The notes under the pieces were generated by a model. That model was not told the origin of the DNA. It did not search any database and was given only the letters and a program-made list of their open reading frames with translations. The position numbers were made by a program, and so were the translations under genes. A DNA stretch of 19,250 bases from Bacteroidales bacterium (lineage in GTDB: Bacteria; Bacteroidota; Bacteroidia; Bacteroidales; UBA12077). Shown in pieces: positions 7,434 through 15,578 of this stretch (position 1 is its first letter; each line of letters begins with the position of its first letter). The stretch spans positions 1 through 19,250 of the forward strand of contig DAOWML010000007.1 in the NCBI GenBank assembly GCA_030643125.1, read 5' to 3'.

Positions 7434-7435
7434 AA

Positions 7436-7987
7436 ATGGAGATAATTAAAACCGAATTCCCCGGATTATTAATAATTAAACCAAAAATATTTGAAGATTC
7501 ACGAGGATATTTTTTCGAAAGTTATAATAAAAATAAATTGGATATATTAGGCGATATCGAATTTATACAAGACAACCAATCTAAATCTGTTTTTGGTACA
7601 ATCCGAGGATTACATTATCAACTTGAACCATATGCACAGTCAAAATTGATAAGAGTTTTGCAAGGAAAAATTTTGGATGTTGTAGTCGATATAAGAGAAA
7701 AATCACCAACTTACGGTAAGCATTTCAGCATTGAATTATCATGTGAAAATAAACAACAGTTTTTTATCCCAAAAGGTTTCGCTCATGGATTCTCTGTTTT
7801 AAGCGAGACATCTGTTGTATTTTATAAAACTGCTCAGTTTTATACGCCGGAATCAGAGCGAGGAATTAATTTTAATGATACTGATTTAAATATTAATTGG
7901 AAAATTGATATTGAAAAAGCAATAGTATCATCAAAAGATAAAGTTTTACCAACATTTACTGAATCTGAAAAAAATTTTAAATATTAA
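7436..7987 (+). CDS. rfbC: dTDP-4-dehydrorhamnose 3,5-epimerase
   Basis: It epimerises C3 and C5 of dTDP-4-keto-6-deoxyglucose, the third step to dTDP-L-rhamnose. The cupin-fold protein has the usual length of 183 residues. SRGYFFE (22-28) contacts the substrate, QDNQSKS and GTIRGLHYQ contain the catalytic base H60, GKILDVVVDIR and IPKGFAHGF form the core, and YKTAQFYTPESERGI carries the conserved Tyr region. It is packed between rfbA (2-base gap) and rfbD (9-base gap), which confirms the pathway. Confidence 0.96.
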   Translation: MEIIKTEFPGLLIIKPKIFEDSRGYFFESYNKNKLDILGDIEFIQDNQSKSVFGTIRGLHYQLEPYAQSKLIRVLQGKILDVVVDIREKSPTYGKHFSIELSCENKQQFFIPKGFAHGFSVLSETSVVFYKTAQFYTPESERGINFNDTDLNINWKIDIEKAIVSSKDKVLPTFTESEKNFKY

Positions 7988-7996
7988 TTTTGATTT

Positions 7997-8872
7997 ATGA
8001 TTAACATTCTTGTTACAGGGGCCAATGGTCAATTAGGAAGCGAATTAAAAAGTATTTACAAAAATGAGACTTTTAAGTTTAATAAACCTGTAAATTATAT
8101 TTTTACAGATATTGATACCCTGGATATTTCAAATTCAGTAATCCTGAAAAAGTTTTTTCAAGATCATTCTTTTGATTACGTGATTAATTGTGCTGCATAT
8201 ACAAATGTAGATTTGGCTGAAAAAGAAAAAGAAAAAGCATATAATGTTAATGCAACATGCGTAAAGAATATCGTTGAATCTATAAAAGATAAAAACACCA
8301 AATTTATTCATATCTCAACTGATTATGTTTTTGATGGTAACAGCCATATACCGTACACTGAAGATATGCAAACCAATCCTCAATCGGTGTATGGAAGCTC
8401 AAAGCTTGATGGTGAAAAATATGCATTGGAATCTGAAAACACAATTGTTATAAGAACATCATGGCTTTATTCAAGTTATGGAAAAAACTTTGCAAAAAGC
8501 ATTCATAAACTTTGCAAAGAACGAGAATCATTGAATGTAGTCTTCGATCAAGTGGGAACTCCCACTTATGCCTATGACCTTGCAAATTCAATATTACAAA
8601 TCATTAAACAATCTATTACAGAAAATATATTTTCACCGGGCATATATCATTTTTCAAATGAAGGAGTTTGCAGTTGGTACGATTTTGCAAAAATCATTGC
8701 AAATAAAGCTAACTCAAAATGCAATATAAATCCTATAGAATCGAAAGATTATCCCACTACTGTTACAAGACCTTTTTACAGCGTGCTAAATAAAAACAAA
8801 ATAAAATCTACTTACAGTATAAATATTCCACATTGGCAAGATAGTTTGAACAAATTCTTTAAAGCATTGTAA
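7997..8872 (+). CDS. rfbD: dTDP-4-dehydrorhamnose reductase
   Basis: It carries out the last step, NAD(P)H-dependent reduction to dTDP-L-rhamnose. The 291-residue SDR-fold protein begins with the nucleotide-binding motif TGANGQLGSEL, followed by NCAAYTNVDLAE and STDYVFDG. The catalytic pair is Y132 and K136 in YGSSKLDGEK, and RTSWLY and FDQVGTPTYA follow, all typical of RmlD. It ends the A-C-D run. The second enzyme, dTDP-glucose 4,6-dehydratase (rfbB), is not in the window and must be encoded elsewhere if the pathway is complete. Confidence 0.95.
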   Translation: MINILVTGANGQLGSELKSIYKNETFKFNKPVNYIFTDIDTLDISNSVILKKFFQDHSFDYVINCAAYTNVDLAEKEKEKAYNVNATCVKNIVESIKDKNTKFIHISTDYVFDGNSHIPYTEDMQTNPQSVYGSSKLDGEKYALESENTIVIRTSWLYSSYGKNFAKSIHKLCKERESLNVVFDQVGTPTYAYDLANSILQIIKQSITENIFSPGIYHFSNEGVCSWYDFAKIIANKANSKCNINPIESKDYPTTVTRPFYSVLNKNKIKSTYSINIPHWQDSLNKFFKAL

Positions 8873-8940
8873 ATTATTATAATGGCTTTGATACAAACTA
8901 ATGTGGTAAAATAAGTTTTATTCTAACTCAAGAAAAACAA

Positions 8941-8964
8941 TGGAATATTGGAATACTGGAATGT
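8941..8964 (+). repeat. 8-bp-period repeat TGGAAtrn, three units
   Basis: Three adjacent 8-base units (TGGAATAT, TGGAATAC, TGGAATGT), related to the four-unit array at 6286-6317. Intergenic; function unknown. Confidence 0.6.
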
Positions 8965-9123
8965 TGTAATTCATTGTAAAAGATTATGGCCTAATGAACA
9001 AAATTGTTGCTAAAAAGTTCTACAAGTCTTTATTAGTATAGTTTTAATATAAATCATAGCTATAATATATTATAATTGCAATTCGTTTTCCATAAATCAT
9101 TTTCTTAACTTTATAAATTCCAA

Positions 9124-9165
9124 CTTGCCTGACATGCCAGAGACAATTAAAACGGCAATCAGGTT
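9124..9165 (+). repeat. Palindromic element, long form copy 1 (upstream of the mutase gene)
   Basis: This 42-base element is 37/42 identical to the one at 12408-12449. Arms TTGCC (9125-9129) and GGCAA (9154-9158) compete with CCTG (9128-9131) and CAGG (9160-9163). Its outer parts match the short copy inside the helicase gene, with 21 bases inserted in the middle. It lies in the probable leader of the mutase gene, 14 bases before the ATG. Confidence 0.75.
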
Positions 9166-9179
9166 AAAAATAAAATTAT

Positions 9180-10925
9180 ATGGCAGATAAAAAATTACTA
9201 AATTTAGTTCAATCTAAAGCAAAAACCTGGTTAGAATCAAATATAGATTCAGAATCGAAAAAAGATATTGAGAACTTAATTCAAAATAACGAACCGGAAT
9301 TAATCGAATCATTTTACAAGGATTTAGAATTTGGCACCGGTGGTTTGCGGGGAATAATGGGAATTGGAACAAACCGCATGAATATTTATACGGTTGGAAT
9401 GGCAACACAGGGATTAAGTAATTATTTAAAACAGCAATTTGCAAACAAAAAAAGTATTAAAGTTGCTATTGCTTACGATTCAAGAAATAATAGCAGGTTA
9501 TTTGCTGAAAAAACGGCAAGTGTATTTTCTGCCAACGGAATAAAAGTATATTTATTCGAAAACCTCCGTCCTACTCCTGAATTATCATTTGCAATAAGGC
9601 ACTTTAATTGCCAAAGCGGTGTAGTTGTCACAGCATCTCACAATCCTAAAGAATATAATGGTTATAAAGTTTATTGGGAAGATGGTGGACAGATTATAAG
9701 CCCACATGACAAGAACATCATCACCGAAGTTCAAAAAATTACAAATGTTAGTAATATTCAATTTGACGACAGCCTAAAAAATGTTGAAATAATTGGAGAG
9801 AAAATTGATAAAAAATACATTAATGAATTGTCAAAGCTTTCGTTAAATCCGAAAGTCATAAAAAAACAAAAAGATTTAAAGATTGTTTATACTCCTATTC
9901 ATGGAACTGGTGTTGAGCTGGTCCCCAAAATATTACAAGTTTATGGATTTGAGAATATTACTGTTGTTGAAGAACAGAAAATCCCGGATGGAAATTTCCC
10001 AACCGTAAAATCTCCTAATCCTGAAGAACCAGCAGCACTTGAATTGGCTTTAAAAAAAGCAAAAGAAATAGATGCTGATATTGTTATGGCAACCGACCCT
10101 GATGGCGACCGTGTTGGAATTGCAGTAAAAAATAATAATAACGAGTTTATTCTTTTAAATGGAAATCAGGCAGCTGCATTATTAATTAATTATCTTATAA
10201 GTCAATGGAAAGATAAAGGAAAACTTAAGGGCAAAGAATATATTGTTAAAACAATTGTAACCAGCGAGTTATTAAAGGATATTGCTGATAAGTACAATGT
10301 GGAATGTTATGATGTTTTAACCGGATTTAAATACATTGCCGACATAATAAAGCAAAAAGAAGGTAAAAAGAAATTTATTGGTGGTGGCGAAGAGAGCTAT
10401 GGTTATTTAGCAGGAGAGTTTGTGAGAGATAAAGATGCCGTAATGTCGTGTGCCTTGCTTGCAGAAACTGCTGCCTGGGCCAAAAATAATGGCAAAACAC
10501 TTTACCAGGAGCTAATTGATATTTATGTTGAATTTGGTTTTTATAAAGAAAAACTAATTTCTATTGTTAAAAAAGGAAAATCGGGTGCCGAGGAAATTCA
10601 AAAGATGATGGATAACTTTAGAAACAAACCTCCACAAACAATCAATAATTCAAATGTTATGTTAATTCATGATTTCGATAAACAAAAAACATTTGACCAA
10701 TTAAGCCATTTACGATACGAGATAAATCTTCCAAAATCTAATGTTCTTCAGTTTATTTTAAAAGATGGATCAAAAATATCCATAAGGCCATCAGGTACCG
10801 AGCCTAAAATTAAATTCTATTTTGGAGTACATGGTAAACTTGAAAAAAGAGAAGATTTTGAAAAAGTGAACAAATTACTGGATGACAAAATTGATGATAT
10901 CATAAAATCATTAGGAATAAATTAG
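9180..10925 (+). CDS. Phosphoglucomutase/phosphomannomutase (alpha-D-phosphohexomutase family)
   Basis: It interconverts hexose 1- and 6-phosphates, supplying glucose-1-phosphate for dTDP- and UDP-glucose or mannose-1-phosphate. The 581-residue length fits the PGM2-like branch. GTGGLRGIMG lies near the N-terminus; the phospho-serine loop is TASHNPKEYNGYK with S153; the metal loop is ATDPDGDRVGIA; the sugar-binding loop is GGGEESYGY; the C-terminal phosphate loop is RPSGTEPKIKFY. All four domains are complete. The neighbouring ugd and rfbA both draw on glucose-1-phosphate, so a phosphoglucomutase role is favoured, but sequence alone does not separate glucose from mannose or ribose-phosphate use. 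A palindromic element sits just before the start. Confidence 0.92.
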   Translation: MADKKLLNLVQSKAKTWLESNIDSESKKDIENLIQNNEPELIESFYKDLEFGTGGLRGIMGIGTNRMNIYTVGMATQGLSNYLKQQFANKKSIKVAIAYDSRNNSRLFAEKTASVFSANGIKVYLFENLRPTPELSFAIRHFNCQSGVVVTASHNPKEYNGYKVYWEDGGQIISPHDKNIITEVQKITNVSNIQFDDSLKNVEIIGEKIDKKYINELSKLSLNPKVIKKQKDLKIVYTPIHGTGVELVPKILQVYGFENITVVEEQKIPDGNFPTVKSPNPEEPAALELALKKAKEIDADIVMATDPDGDRVGIAVKNNNNEFILLNGNQAAALLINYLISQWKDKGKLKGKEYIVKTIVTSELLKDIADKYNVECYDVLTGFKYIADIIKQKEGKKKFIGGGEESYGYLAGEFVRDKDAVMSCALLAETAAWAKNNGKTLYQELIDIYVEFGFYKEKLISIVKKGKSGAEEIQKMMDNFRNKPPQTINNSNVMLIHDFDKQKTFDQLSHLRYEINLPKSNVLQFILKDGSKISIRPSGTEPKIKFYFGVHGKLEKREDFEKVNKLLDDKIDDIIKSLGIN

Positions 10926-10974
10926 TTTATTGGTTTATTACCTTGATTCCACGAATAAATAATATAAAAAATTT

Positions 10975-11913
10975 ATGACTAAGAAAAAAACTATACATCA
11001 CGAAAAGCCAATGAATCGTGATATGATGCAGCTTGCAAATAAGAAACTGTTTGATTATATCGAAAAACAAAATTTTGAGAGTATAGAAGAACTTAATAAA
11101 TTTCTCAATAATCATGTAACTGGTAAGACAATTGATGAAATAATTCCATCAAAAAAAGGCAGAAAATCAAATAAAGAGAAATCCAATGATTTAATGTACC
11201 AAGCCTACGATAGTGATTCTAAAAAGGGTATTAAACTTGCTAAACAAGCTCTTGAGTTAAACATCGAAAACATTAGAGCATATAATTATCTTGCTGAAAA
11301 TGCAGACAATATAGATAAAGCTTATGAGCTTTTTAAAAAATCAATAGATTTAGGAGAAAAGCAATTAGGGAGGCAGTTTTTTAAAGAAAACAAAGGTCAT
11401 TTTTGGGCAATGCATGAAACAAGACCATACATGACAGCAAAATCAGGATTGGCAAATTGTTTAGAAGTAAAAGGGAAAAATATTGAAGCCGTTAAAATTT
11501 ATCAGAAATTGTTAGAATTGAACCCAAATGATAACCAGGGAATAAGATATATTTTATCTGGTTTGCTGATACACATGGAACAATATAATGAATTCGAAAA
11601 ACTATATCTAAAATATAAAGACGAGCATACTGCATTCTGGTTATATAATTACGCATTATTCTTATTTATAACCAAAGGAAAATCAAACAGAGCTGATAAG
11701 GCATTAAGGAAGGCATATAATCAAAACAAACATATAATTGCTTTTATGACCGGTGAAGAAAAACCGACAAATGAAGTATTTGATTATTATAGCCCCGGTG
11801 AAGAAAGCGAAGCATCACACTATTTATTGGATAATTTTAAACTATGGACAGAGACACCTAATACAGTTGATTGGATATTTGATTTTAATGAGAAACTCAA
11901 ACAACAAAATTAA
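10975..11913 (+). CDS. TPR protein related to the ST7 family
   Basis: The product is 312 residues with no signal peptide or membrane segment, so it should be cytoplasmic. Residues about 75-120 and 155-200 form helical repeats; the stretch around ETRPYMTAKSGLANCL, IEAVKIYQKLLELNPNDNQG and RYILSGLL has the TPR spacing. The combination of an ETRPYM segment and LNPNDNQGIRY is what I associate with bacterial proteins matched by the ST7 family, whose role is unknown. The N-terminal 65 residues are basic and charged (KKGRKSNKEK). It follows the mutase by 49 bases and precedes the YjbQ gene. A scaffold or adaptor role is only a guess from the TPR fold. Confidence 0.7.
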   Translation: MTKKKTIHHEKPMNRDMMQLANKKLFDYIEKQNFESIEELNKFLNNHVTGKTIDEIIPSKKGRKSNKEKSNDLMYQAYDSDSKKGIKLAKQALELNIENIRAYNYLAENADNIDKAYELFKKSIDLGEKQLGRQFFKENKGHFWAMHETRPYMTAKSGLANCLEVKGKNIEAVKIYQKLLELNPNDNQGIRYILSGLLIHMEQYNEFEKLYLKYKDEHTAFWLYNYALFLFITKGKSNRADKALRKAYNQNKHIIAFMTGEEKPTNEVFDYYSPGEESEASHYLLDNFKLWTETPNTVDWIFDFNEKLKQQN

Positions 11914-11955
11914 CCTTGAAACTTTGAACCTGAAACTTTGAACTTTGAACTTTGA
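11914..11955 (+). repeat. Short tandem repeat of ACTTTGA
   Basis: Directly after the TPR gene stop, imperfect copies of a 7-base unit lead into three exact units of ACTTTGA (11935-11955). The tract fills most of the 53-base gap before the next gene. It may change length between strains. Confidence 0.8.
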
Positions 11956-11966
11956 ACTAAATTGTT

Positions 11967-12383
11967 ATGAAATCACATAGAAAAGAACTCTGGTTTAATA
12001 CATCGCGCAGAAGAGAATATATAAATATAACCCCTGTTGTTGAACAAGAACTGGCAAAAAGCGGAATTAAAGAAGGCTTAGTTTTGGTAAATGCAATGCA
12101 TATTACTTCGAGTATTTTTATTAATGATGATGAAACGGGTTTATTGGAAGATTTTGAAAAATGGCTGGAAGGCCTGGCACCGGAAAAACCATACTCACAA
12201 TATAAACATAATTACGCCGAAGATAATGCTGATGCACATTTGAAACGTACAGTAATGGGCCGTGAAGTTGTTGTCGCAATAACAAACGGGAAATTGGATT
12301 TTGGTCCCTGGGAGCAAATATTTTATGGTGAATTCGATGGAAAAAGACGTAAACGAATATTGATTAAGATTATTGGTGAATAA
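11967..12383 (+). CDS. YjbQ/UPF0047 family protein
   Basis: The 138-residue length equals that of E. coli YjbQ, and the protein is a single domain. Diagnostic segments are HITSSIFINDDETGLLEDFEKWL, then HNYAEDNADAHLKRTVMG, and the C-terminal ITNGKLDFGPWEQIFYGEFDG followed by basic residues. The conserved His and Asp/Asn residues form the metal- or substrate-binding pocket of this small trimeric fold. Members have been linked to a weak secondary thiamine-phosphate synthase activity, and the true role is unsettled. It is followed by a palindromic element and the cation exporter gene. The family call is firm. Confidence 0.93.
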   Translation: MKSHRKELWFNTSRRREYINITPVVEQELAKSGIKEGLVLVNAMHITSSIFINDDETGLLEDFEKWLEGLAPEKPYSQYKHNYAEDNADAHLKRTVMGREVVVAITNGKLDFGPWEQIFYGEFDGKRRKRILIKIIGE

Positions 12384-12407
12384 AAAAATTGAGTTTCGGG
12401 TTTTGAG

Positions 12408-12449
12408 CCTGCCTGACATGCCAGAGGCAGTTAAAACAGCAGTCAGGTT
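12408..12449 (+). repeat. Palindromic element, long form copy 2 (upstream of the cation exporter gene)
   Basis: It matches the element at 9124-9165 at 37 of 42 positions. Position 2 (T to C) and position 35 (A to G) change together, keeping the pairing of the outer stem. An extra inner hairpin TGCC-AGA-GGCA is possible here only. It lies 66 bases before the CDF start. Confidence 0.75.
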
Positions 12450-12515
12450 TTAAGTTGTACATCTTCAAAAATTAAACTTTTTTGTCAATTTCCTGTTCTA
12501 TACTAAAATATTAGT

Positions 12516-13409
12516 ATGTCGCATGTTCATCACCATAACGAACCAAACAAAACAAACTTATTAATAAGTGTTTTTCTGAATGCTACAATTACTATTGCCG
12601 AATTTATAGGAGGAATTCTTTCTAACAGCCTTGCCTTAATTTCCGATGCTGTTCATAATTTAAGCGATACCATGGCTATTGTAATAAGCTATATTGCAAT
12701 GCTCATTGGTAAAAAAGATTCCACGGCTAAAAATACTTTTGGATATAAACGCATAGAAATTCTGGCTGCACTGTTTAATGCCGTAGTTTTAATTGTAATT
12801 TCGGCTTACCTGTTTTACGAAGCTTATACACGATTTATAAATCCCGAACCAATTAAAGGCAAAATCATGTTTATTGTTGCCACCATTGGTTTACTTGGCA
12901 ATTTAATTTCCGTTTTATTACTTCATAAAGATTCGACTCACAACTTAAATATTAAAGCTGCATACTTGCATTTAATCGGTGATACTTTATCGTCTGTCGG
13001 AGTTATATTTGGTTCTATATTAATTTATTTCTGGAATATTTATTGGATCGATCCTTTATTAACCGTTATAATAGGTATAGTTATAATTAAAGCTACCTGG
13101 AGCATTTTAAAGGAAACCATTGAAATATTAATGCAGGCAAGTCCTGTGGGATTAGATTTAAAAGAAATTAAAACAGAATTGGAAAAACATCCTGACATTA
13201 AGGATATACACCATATTCATTCATGGCGATTATCCGATAATATCATTCATTTTCAATGCCATGCCGATGTTAACAAGAACCTCCCGATAAAAAATATTGA
13301 TAAGATCAGAATTGAATTGGAAAATACTTTACATAAAGGATTTGGGATAGACCATATAACCATTCAGATGGAATTGGATACCTGTACGGAAAAATCTGCT
13401 ATTGTGTAA
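12516..13409 (+). CDS. Cation diffusion facilitator (CDF) exporter, zinc type
   Basis: This inner-membrane antiporter exports divalent metal, probably Zn2+, in exchange for protons. The 297-residue length and six predicted membrane segments (about residues 14-35, 40-60, 82-104, 117-137, 150-172 and 177-197) are standard. The transport site is H47-x3-D51 in SDAVHNLSD on segment 2 and H152-x3-D156 in HLIGDTLSS on segment 5, the HxxxD pair typical of Zn/Cd-specific members such as ZitB and CzcD. A His-rich N-terminus (SHVHHH) and a cytoplasmic C-terminal domain of about 95 residues (with HIHSWRLSD) complete the fold. The gene ends exactly where the helicase gene on the opposite strand ends. Co2+ or Cd2+ transport is possible. 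Confidence 0.93.
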   Translation: MSHVHHHNEPNKTNLLISVFLNATITIAEFIGGILSNSLALISDAVHNLSDTMAIVISYIAMLIGKKDSTAKNTFGYKRIEILAALFNAVVLIVISAYLFYEAYTRFINPEPIKGKIMFIVATIGLLGNLISVLLLHKDSTHNLNIKAAYLHLIGDTLSSVGVIFGSILIYFWNIYWIDPLLTVIIGIVIIKATWSILKETIEILMQASPVGLDLKEIKTELEKHPDIKDIHHIHSWRLSDNIIHFQCHADVNKNLPIKNIDKIRIELENTLHKGFGIDHITIQMELDTCTEKSAIV

Positions 13410-14855
13410 TTAATCTTCAGGTTTGAAAAATCGTTTATCGAAATTTACCAGATATAAATTCTCTATTGGGCGTGTAAATGCTGTATAAAGCCAACGTAAG
13501 TATTCTTTATCCATCATATCTTCGGTAATATATCCATGATCGATAAATACATTTTTCCATTGTCCTCCCTGTGCTTTATGACAAGTTACAGCATAAGAAA
13601 ACTTTACCTGCAAAGCGTTAAAATACTTATCATTTCTAACTCCTTCGTATTTCCTTTTTTTTGTCTTTTCATGCTGGTAATCTTCCAGAACATTGTAAAA
13701 AAGTTGTTTATTATCCTCGCTTGATAAAGCAGCAGTGTTAATATCTAAAGTATCTAATATAACCTTGCATTCGATTTCCAAATCGACATAATCAATAAAG
13801 CGAAGTGTAACATCAACAAACCTAAATCCATAACGTTCCTCGTATTTACTAATTTTAATAATCTCAGCAATATCGCCGTTGGCAATAAAATCGATCTTGC
13901 CTGTCGGCAAACAGGTTTTTTCATTTTCATCAATCCAGTAGTAATTATTTTTTACCACCATCAGGAAATCACCAACAGCAATTTCCTCTTCGCGCCACAA
14001 TATCTGACTCCTGATTCCTTTATTGTATTGATTCGCTCTTTTATTCGATCTGGTAATAATCATGGTATCTTCATAACCATATTTATCATACGAATCAGAT
14101 ATGGTTTCAATTAAATCAGCACCTGAGATTTTTTGTATATCAGTAATATCATCTAATTCAAATTTCGGAAATGTAAAATTTTCGCTGGAAATTAAGTTTC
14201 GAATATTGGTTGCATTTAATAAAACACCTGAATCTTCATGTTGCCTGACAACTTCTTTCAAATTATATTCGAACACTGTTAAACCGAATAATTTTAATTG
14301 ATCAGAATTCAAAGCAGGACTAATATCAATTCCTACCGGTGGCAATTGTGCAGTATCTCCAATTAAAATCAGCTTACACCTTTTATCATTATACACGTAT
14401 TTAATTAAATCATCAAGCAGTCTGCCGGAACCAAAAAATGAACTATCTCCTGAAGTATTTGAAATCATTGAGGCTTCATCAATAATAAAAAAAGTATTAG
14501 AATGCAGATTATTATCTAAAGAAAATATTCCAAATCCATCTTTCGATGATTTTTGTCGATATATTTTTTTATGAATTGTATATGCTGTTTTATTGGAATA
14601 TGCCGATAGTACTTTAGCAGCTCTTCCGGTGGGAGCCAATAGTACTGATTTAATTTTTAATGTTTTAAAAGCATTAACCAATGCACTTATAATAGTTGTT
14701 TTACCTGTGCCTGCGTAACCTTTTATCAGGAATAATGATTTTGAATCATCATCCATAATAAATTCCGATAAACCACTAATCAACTTGTCTTGATCCTGGG
14801 TTGGTTTATGTTTTAATTTATCAAGAATTATTTTTTTTATGTGATCCTTTAACAT
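13410..14855 (-). CDS. RecD/Dda-like superfamily 1B DNA helicase
   Basis: This is an ATP-driven 5'-3' DNA helicase by family. At 481 residues it is close to phage T4 Dda and shorter than RecD or RecD2. Walker A is GYAGTGKTT (46-54), preceded by a Q-motif-like PTQDQ (18-22). Walker B is FIIDEASM and motif III is GDTAQLPPVG. The C-terminal domain has YAVTCHKAQGGQWKNVFID and LRWLYTAFTRPIENLYL (motifs V/VI). The RecD2 N-terminal domains are absent. Between the two RecA-like halves, residues KTCLPTGK are encoded by a palindromic element. The stop codon directly abuts that of the CDF gene on the other strand. The cellular role (repair, replication restart) is not shown by context. Confidence 0.88.
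   Translation of the reverse strand: MLKDHIKKIILDKLKHKPTQDQDKLISGLSEFIMDDDSKSLFLIKGYAGTGKTTIISALVNAFKTLKIKSVLLAPTGRAAKVLSAYSNKTAYTIHKKIYRQKSSKDGFGIFSLDNNLHSNTFFIIDEASMISNTSGDSSFFGSGRLLDDLIKYVYNDKRCKLILIGDTAQLPPVGIDISPALNSDQLKLFGLTVFEYNLKEVVRQHEDSGVLLNATNIRNLISSENFTFPKFELDDITDIQKISGADLIETISDSYDKYGYEDTMIITRSNKRANQYNKGIRSQILWREEEIAVGDFLMVVKNNYYWIDENEKTCLPTGKIDFIANGDIAEIIKISKYEERYGFRFVDVTLRFIDYVDLEIECKVILDTLDINTAALSSEDNKQLFYNVLEDYQHEKTKKRKYEGVRNDKYFNALQVKFSYAVTCHKAQGGQWKNVFIDHGYITEDMMDKEYLRWLYTAFTRPIENLYLVNFDKRFFKPED
13896..13918 (+). repeat. Palindromic element, short form copy C (inside the helicase gene)
   Basis: TTGCC (13897-13901) pairs with GGCAA (13906-13910), or CCTG (13900-13903) with CAGG (13912-13915). 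The coding strand reads KTCLPTGK in frame. Its two ends are nearly identical to the ends of the long form at 9124-9165. Confidence 0.7.
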
Positions 14856-14903
14856 TTTATGTAAATAATCCGCAATTTAAATTTAAAATTTAATTTTTTC
14901 TTA

Positions 14904-14911
14904 TAAATTTG
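14904..14911 (+). promoter_or_regulatory. Candidate -7 box for the pseudopilin-like gene operon
   Basis: TAAATTTG matches TAnnTTTG, 31 bases before the ATG at 14943. The base pattern at the -33 position is ATTT, so only partly matching. Transcription would start near 14918. Confidence 0.5.
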
Positions 14912-14915
14912 CAAA

Positions 14916-14923
14916 CAAACATA
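14916..14923 (-). promoter_or_regulatory. Candidate -7 box for the helicase gene
   Basis: On the minus strand TATGTTTG matches TAnnTTTG, 60 bases before the helicase start. No clear -33 box is seen 19 bases upstream. It almost touches the opposing -7 box at 14904-14911, so the two promoters could not be occupied at once. Confidence 0.4.
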
Positions 14924-14942
14924 TAAAATTAAATCAAGCAAA

Positions 14943-15566
14943 ATGAAAAAACTAATTCAAATCGCATTAGGAATTGCAATTGTTTTAGCATACTTTATTT
15001 GGGAAAGTATCCAAACTCCAATTCGTTTCAATAAGGAAAAAGATAAAAGATATGCTGCTACTATCCAACAACTAAAAGATATTAGAACAGCTCAGACTGC
15101 ATATAAAGACGAGTATGGAAAATTTACTGCCAGCTTCGATACTTTAATTGACTTTATTAAAAATGATTCGATGAAACTTGTTAGAGCAGAAGGAAGTATT
15201 TCAGATGAACTTTTAGCTCAAGGCTGGACAGAAGCAATTGCAGTGCAAGAAGGTTTAATTATAAGAGATACAATAAGAATAGCAATTAAGGATACATTGT
15301 TCCCTGAAAACTTTAATGCAGATAAATTATGTAAAGTTCCTTTTACTGAAAACGATTTATTTGAAATGGCTACAGCTAACCTGACTGTCTCTAAATTAAA
15401 TGTAAACGTATTTGAAGCTAAGGTTTTAAATAATATCCTTTTACATAGTATGGACAGGCAATTGGTTATTAACTTAAACGAAAGGATGAAGAATCAAAAT
15501 AACTTCCCCGGAGTAAAAGTTGGTGATATTGTTGAGCCAAATAATAATGCCGGAAACTGGGAATAG
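14943..15566 (+). CDS. Membrane-anchored pseudopilin-like protein of unknown function
   Basis: A 207-residue protein with one N-terminal hydrophobic segment (about residues 4-22) and the rest soluble outside the membrane. Just after the anchor, RYAATIQQLKDIRTAQTAYKD followed by EYGKF and FDTLIDFIKND (about residues 35-75) has the amphipathic helix plus Y-x-x-x-Y-G-K/x-Y/F pattern common in type II secretion pseudopilins and type IV pilins. There is no prepilin peptidase site (no Gly-Phe before the hydrophobic stretch), so it is not a standard processed pilin. The C-terminal half is not recognised. It is 12 bases upstream of the DUF3822 gene, suggesting a joint role. Confidence 0.6.
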   Translation: MKKLIQIALGIAIVLAYFIWESIQTPIRFNKEKDKRYAATIQQLKDIRTAQTAYKDEYGKFTASFDTLIDFIKNDSMKLVRAEGSISDELLAQGWTEAIAVQEGLIIRDTIRIAIKDTLFPENFNADKLCKVPFTENDLFEMATANLTVSKLNVNVFEAKVLNNILLHSMDRQLVINLNERMKNQNNFPGVKVGDIVEPNNNAGNWE

Positions 15567-15578
15567 AATATCATAAAT

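Larger units (their letters stand above)
8873..9179. other. 307-base intergenic region between rfbD and the mutase gene
   Basis: No gene is supported; the longest start-to-stop runs are trivial. It holds a three-unit 8-bp repeat (8941-8964) and a 42-base palindromic element (9124-9165) that ends 14 bases before the mutase start. No good Bacteroidota-type promoter was found. Confidence 0.6.

Noticed and set aside
8550..8567. Hairpin with 7-bp arms (AAGTGGG/CCCACTT) in rfbD
   Set aside because: Short arms and no T-run; the bases encode the conserved VGTPT segment, so chance is enough.
10997..11022. Inverted repeat ATCACGA/TCGTGAT at the start of the TPR gene
   Set aside because: Only 7-bp arms with a 12-base loop and no T-run; not distinguishable from chance.
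11914..11955. CRISPR-like array
   Set aside because: A simple 7-base tandem repeat without spacers; nothing in the window has regular repeats with unique spacers or cas genes.
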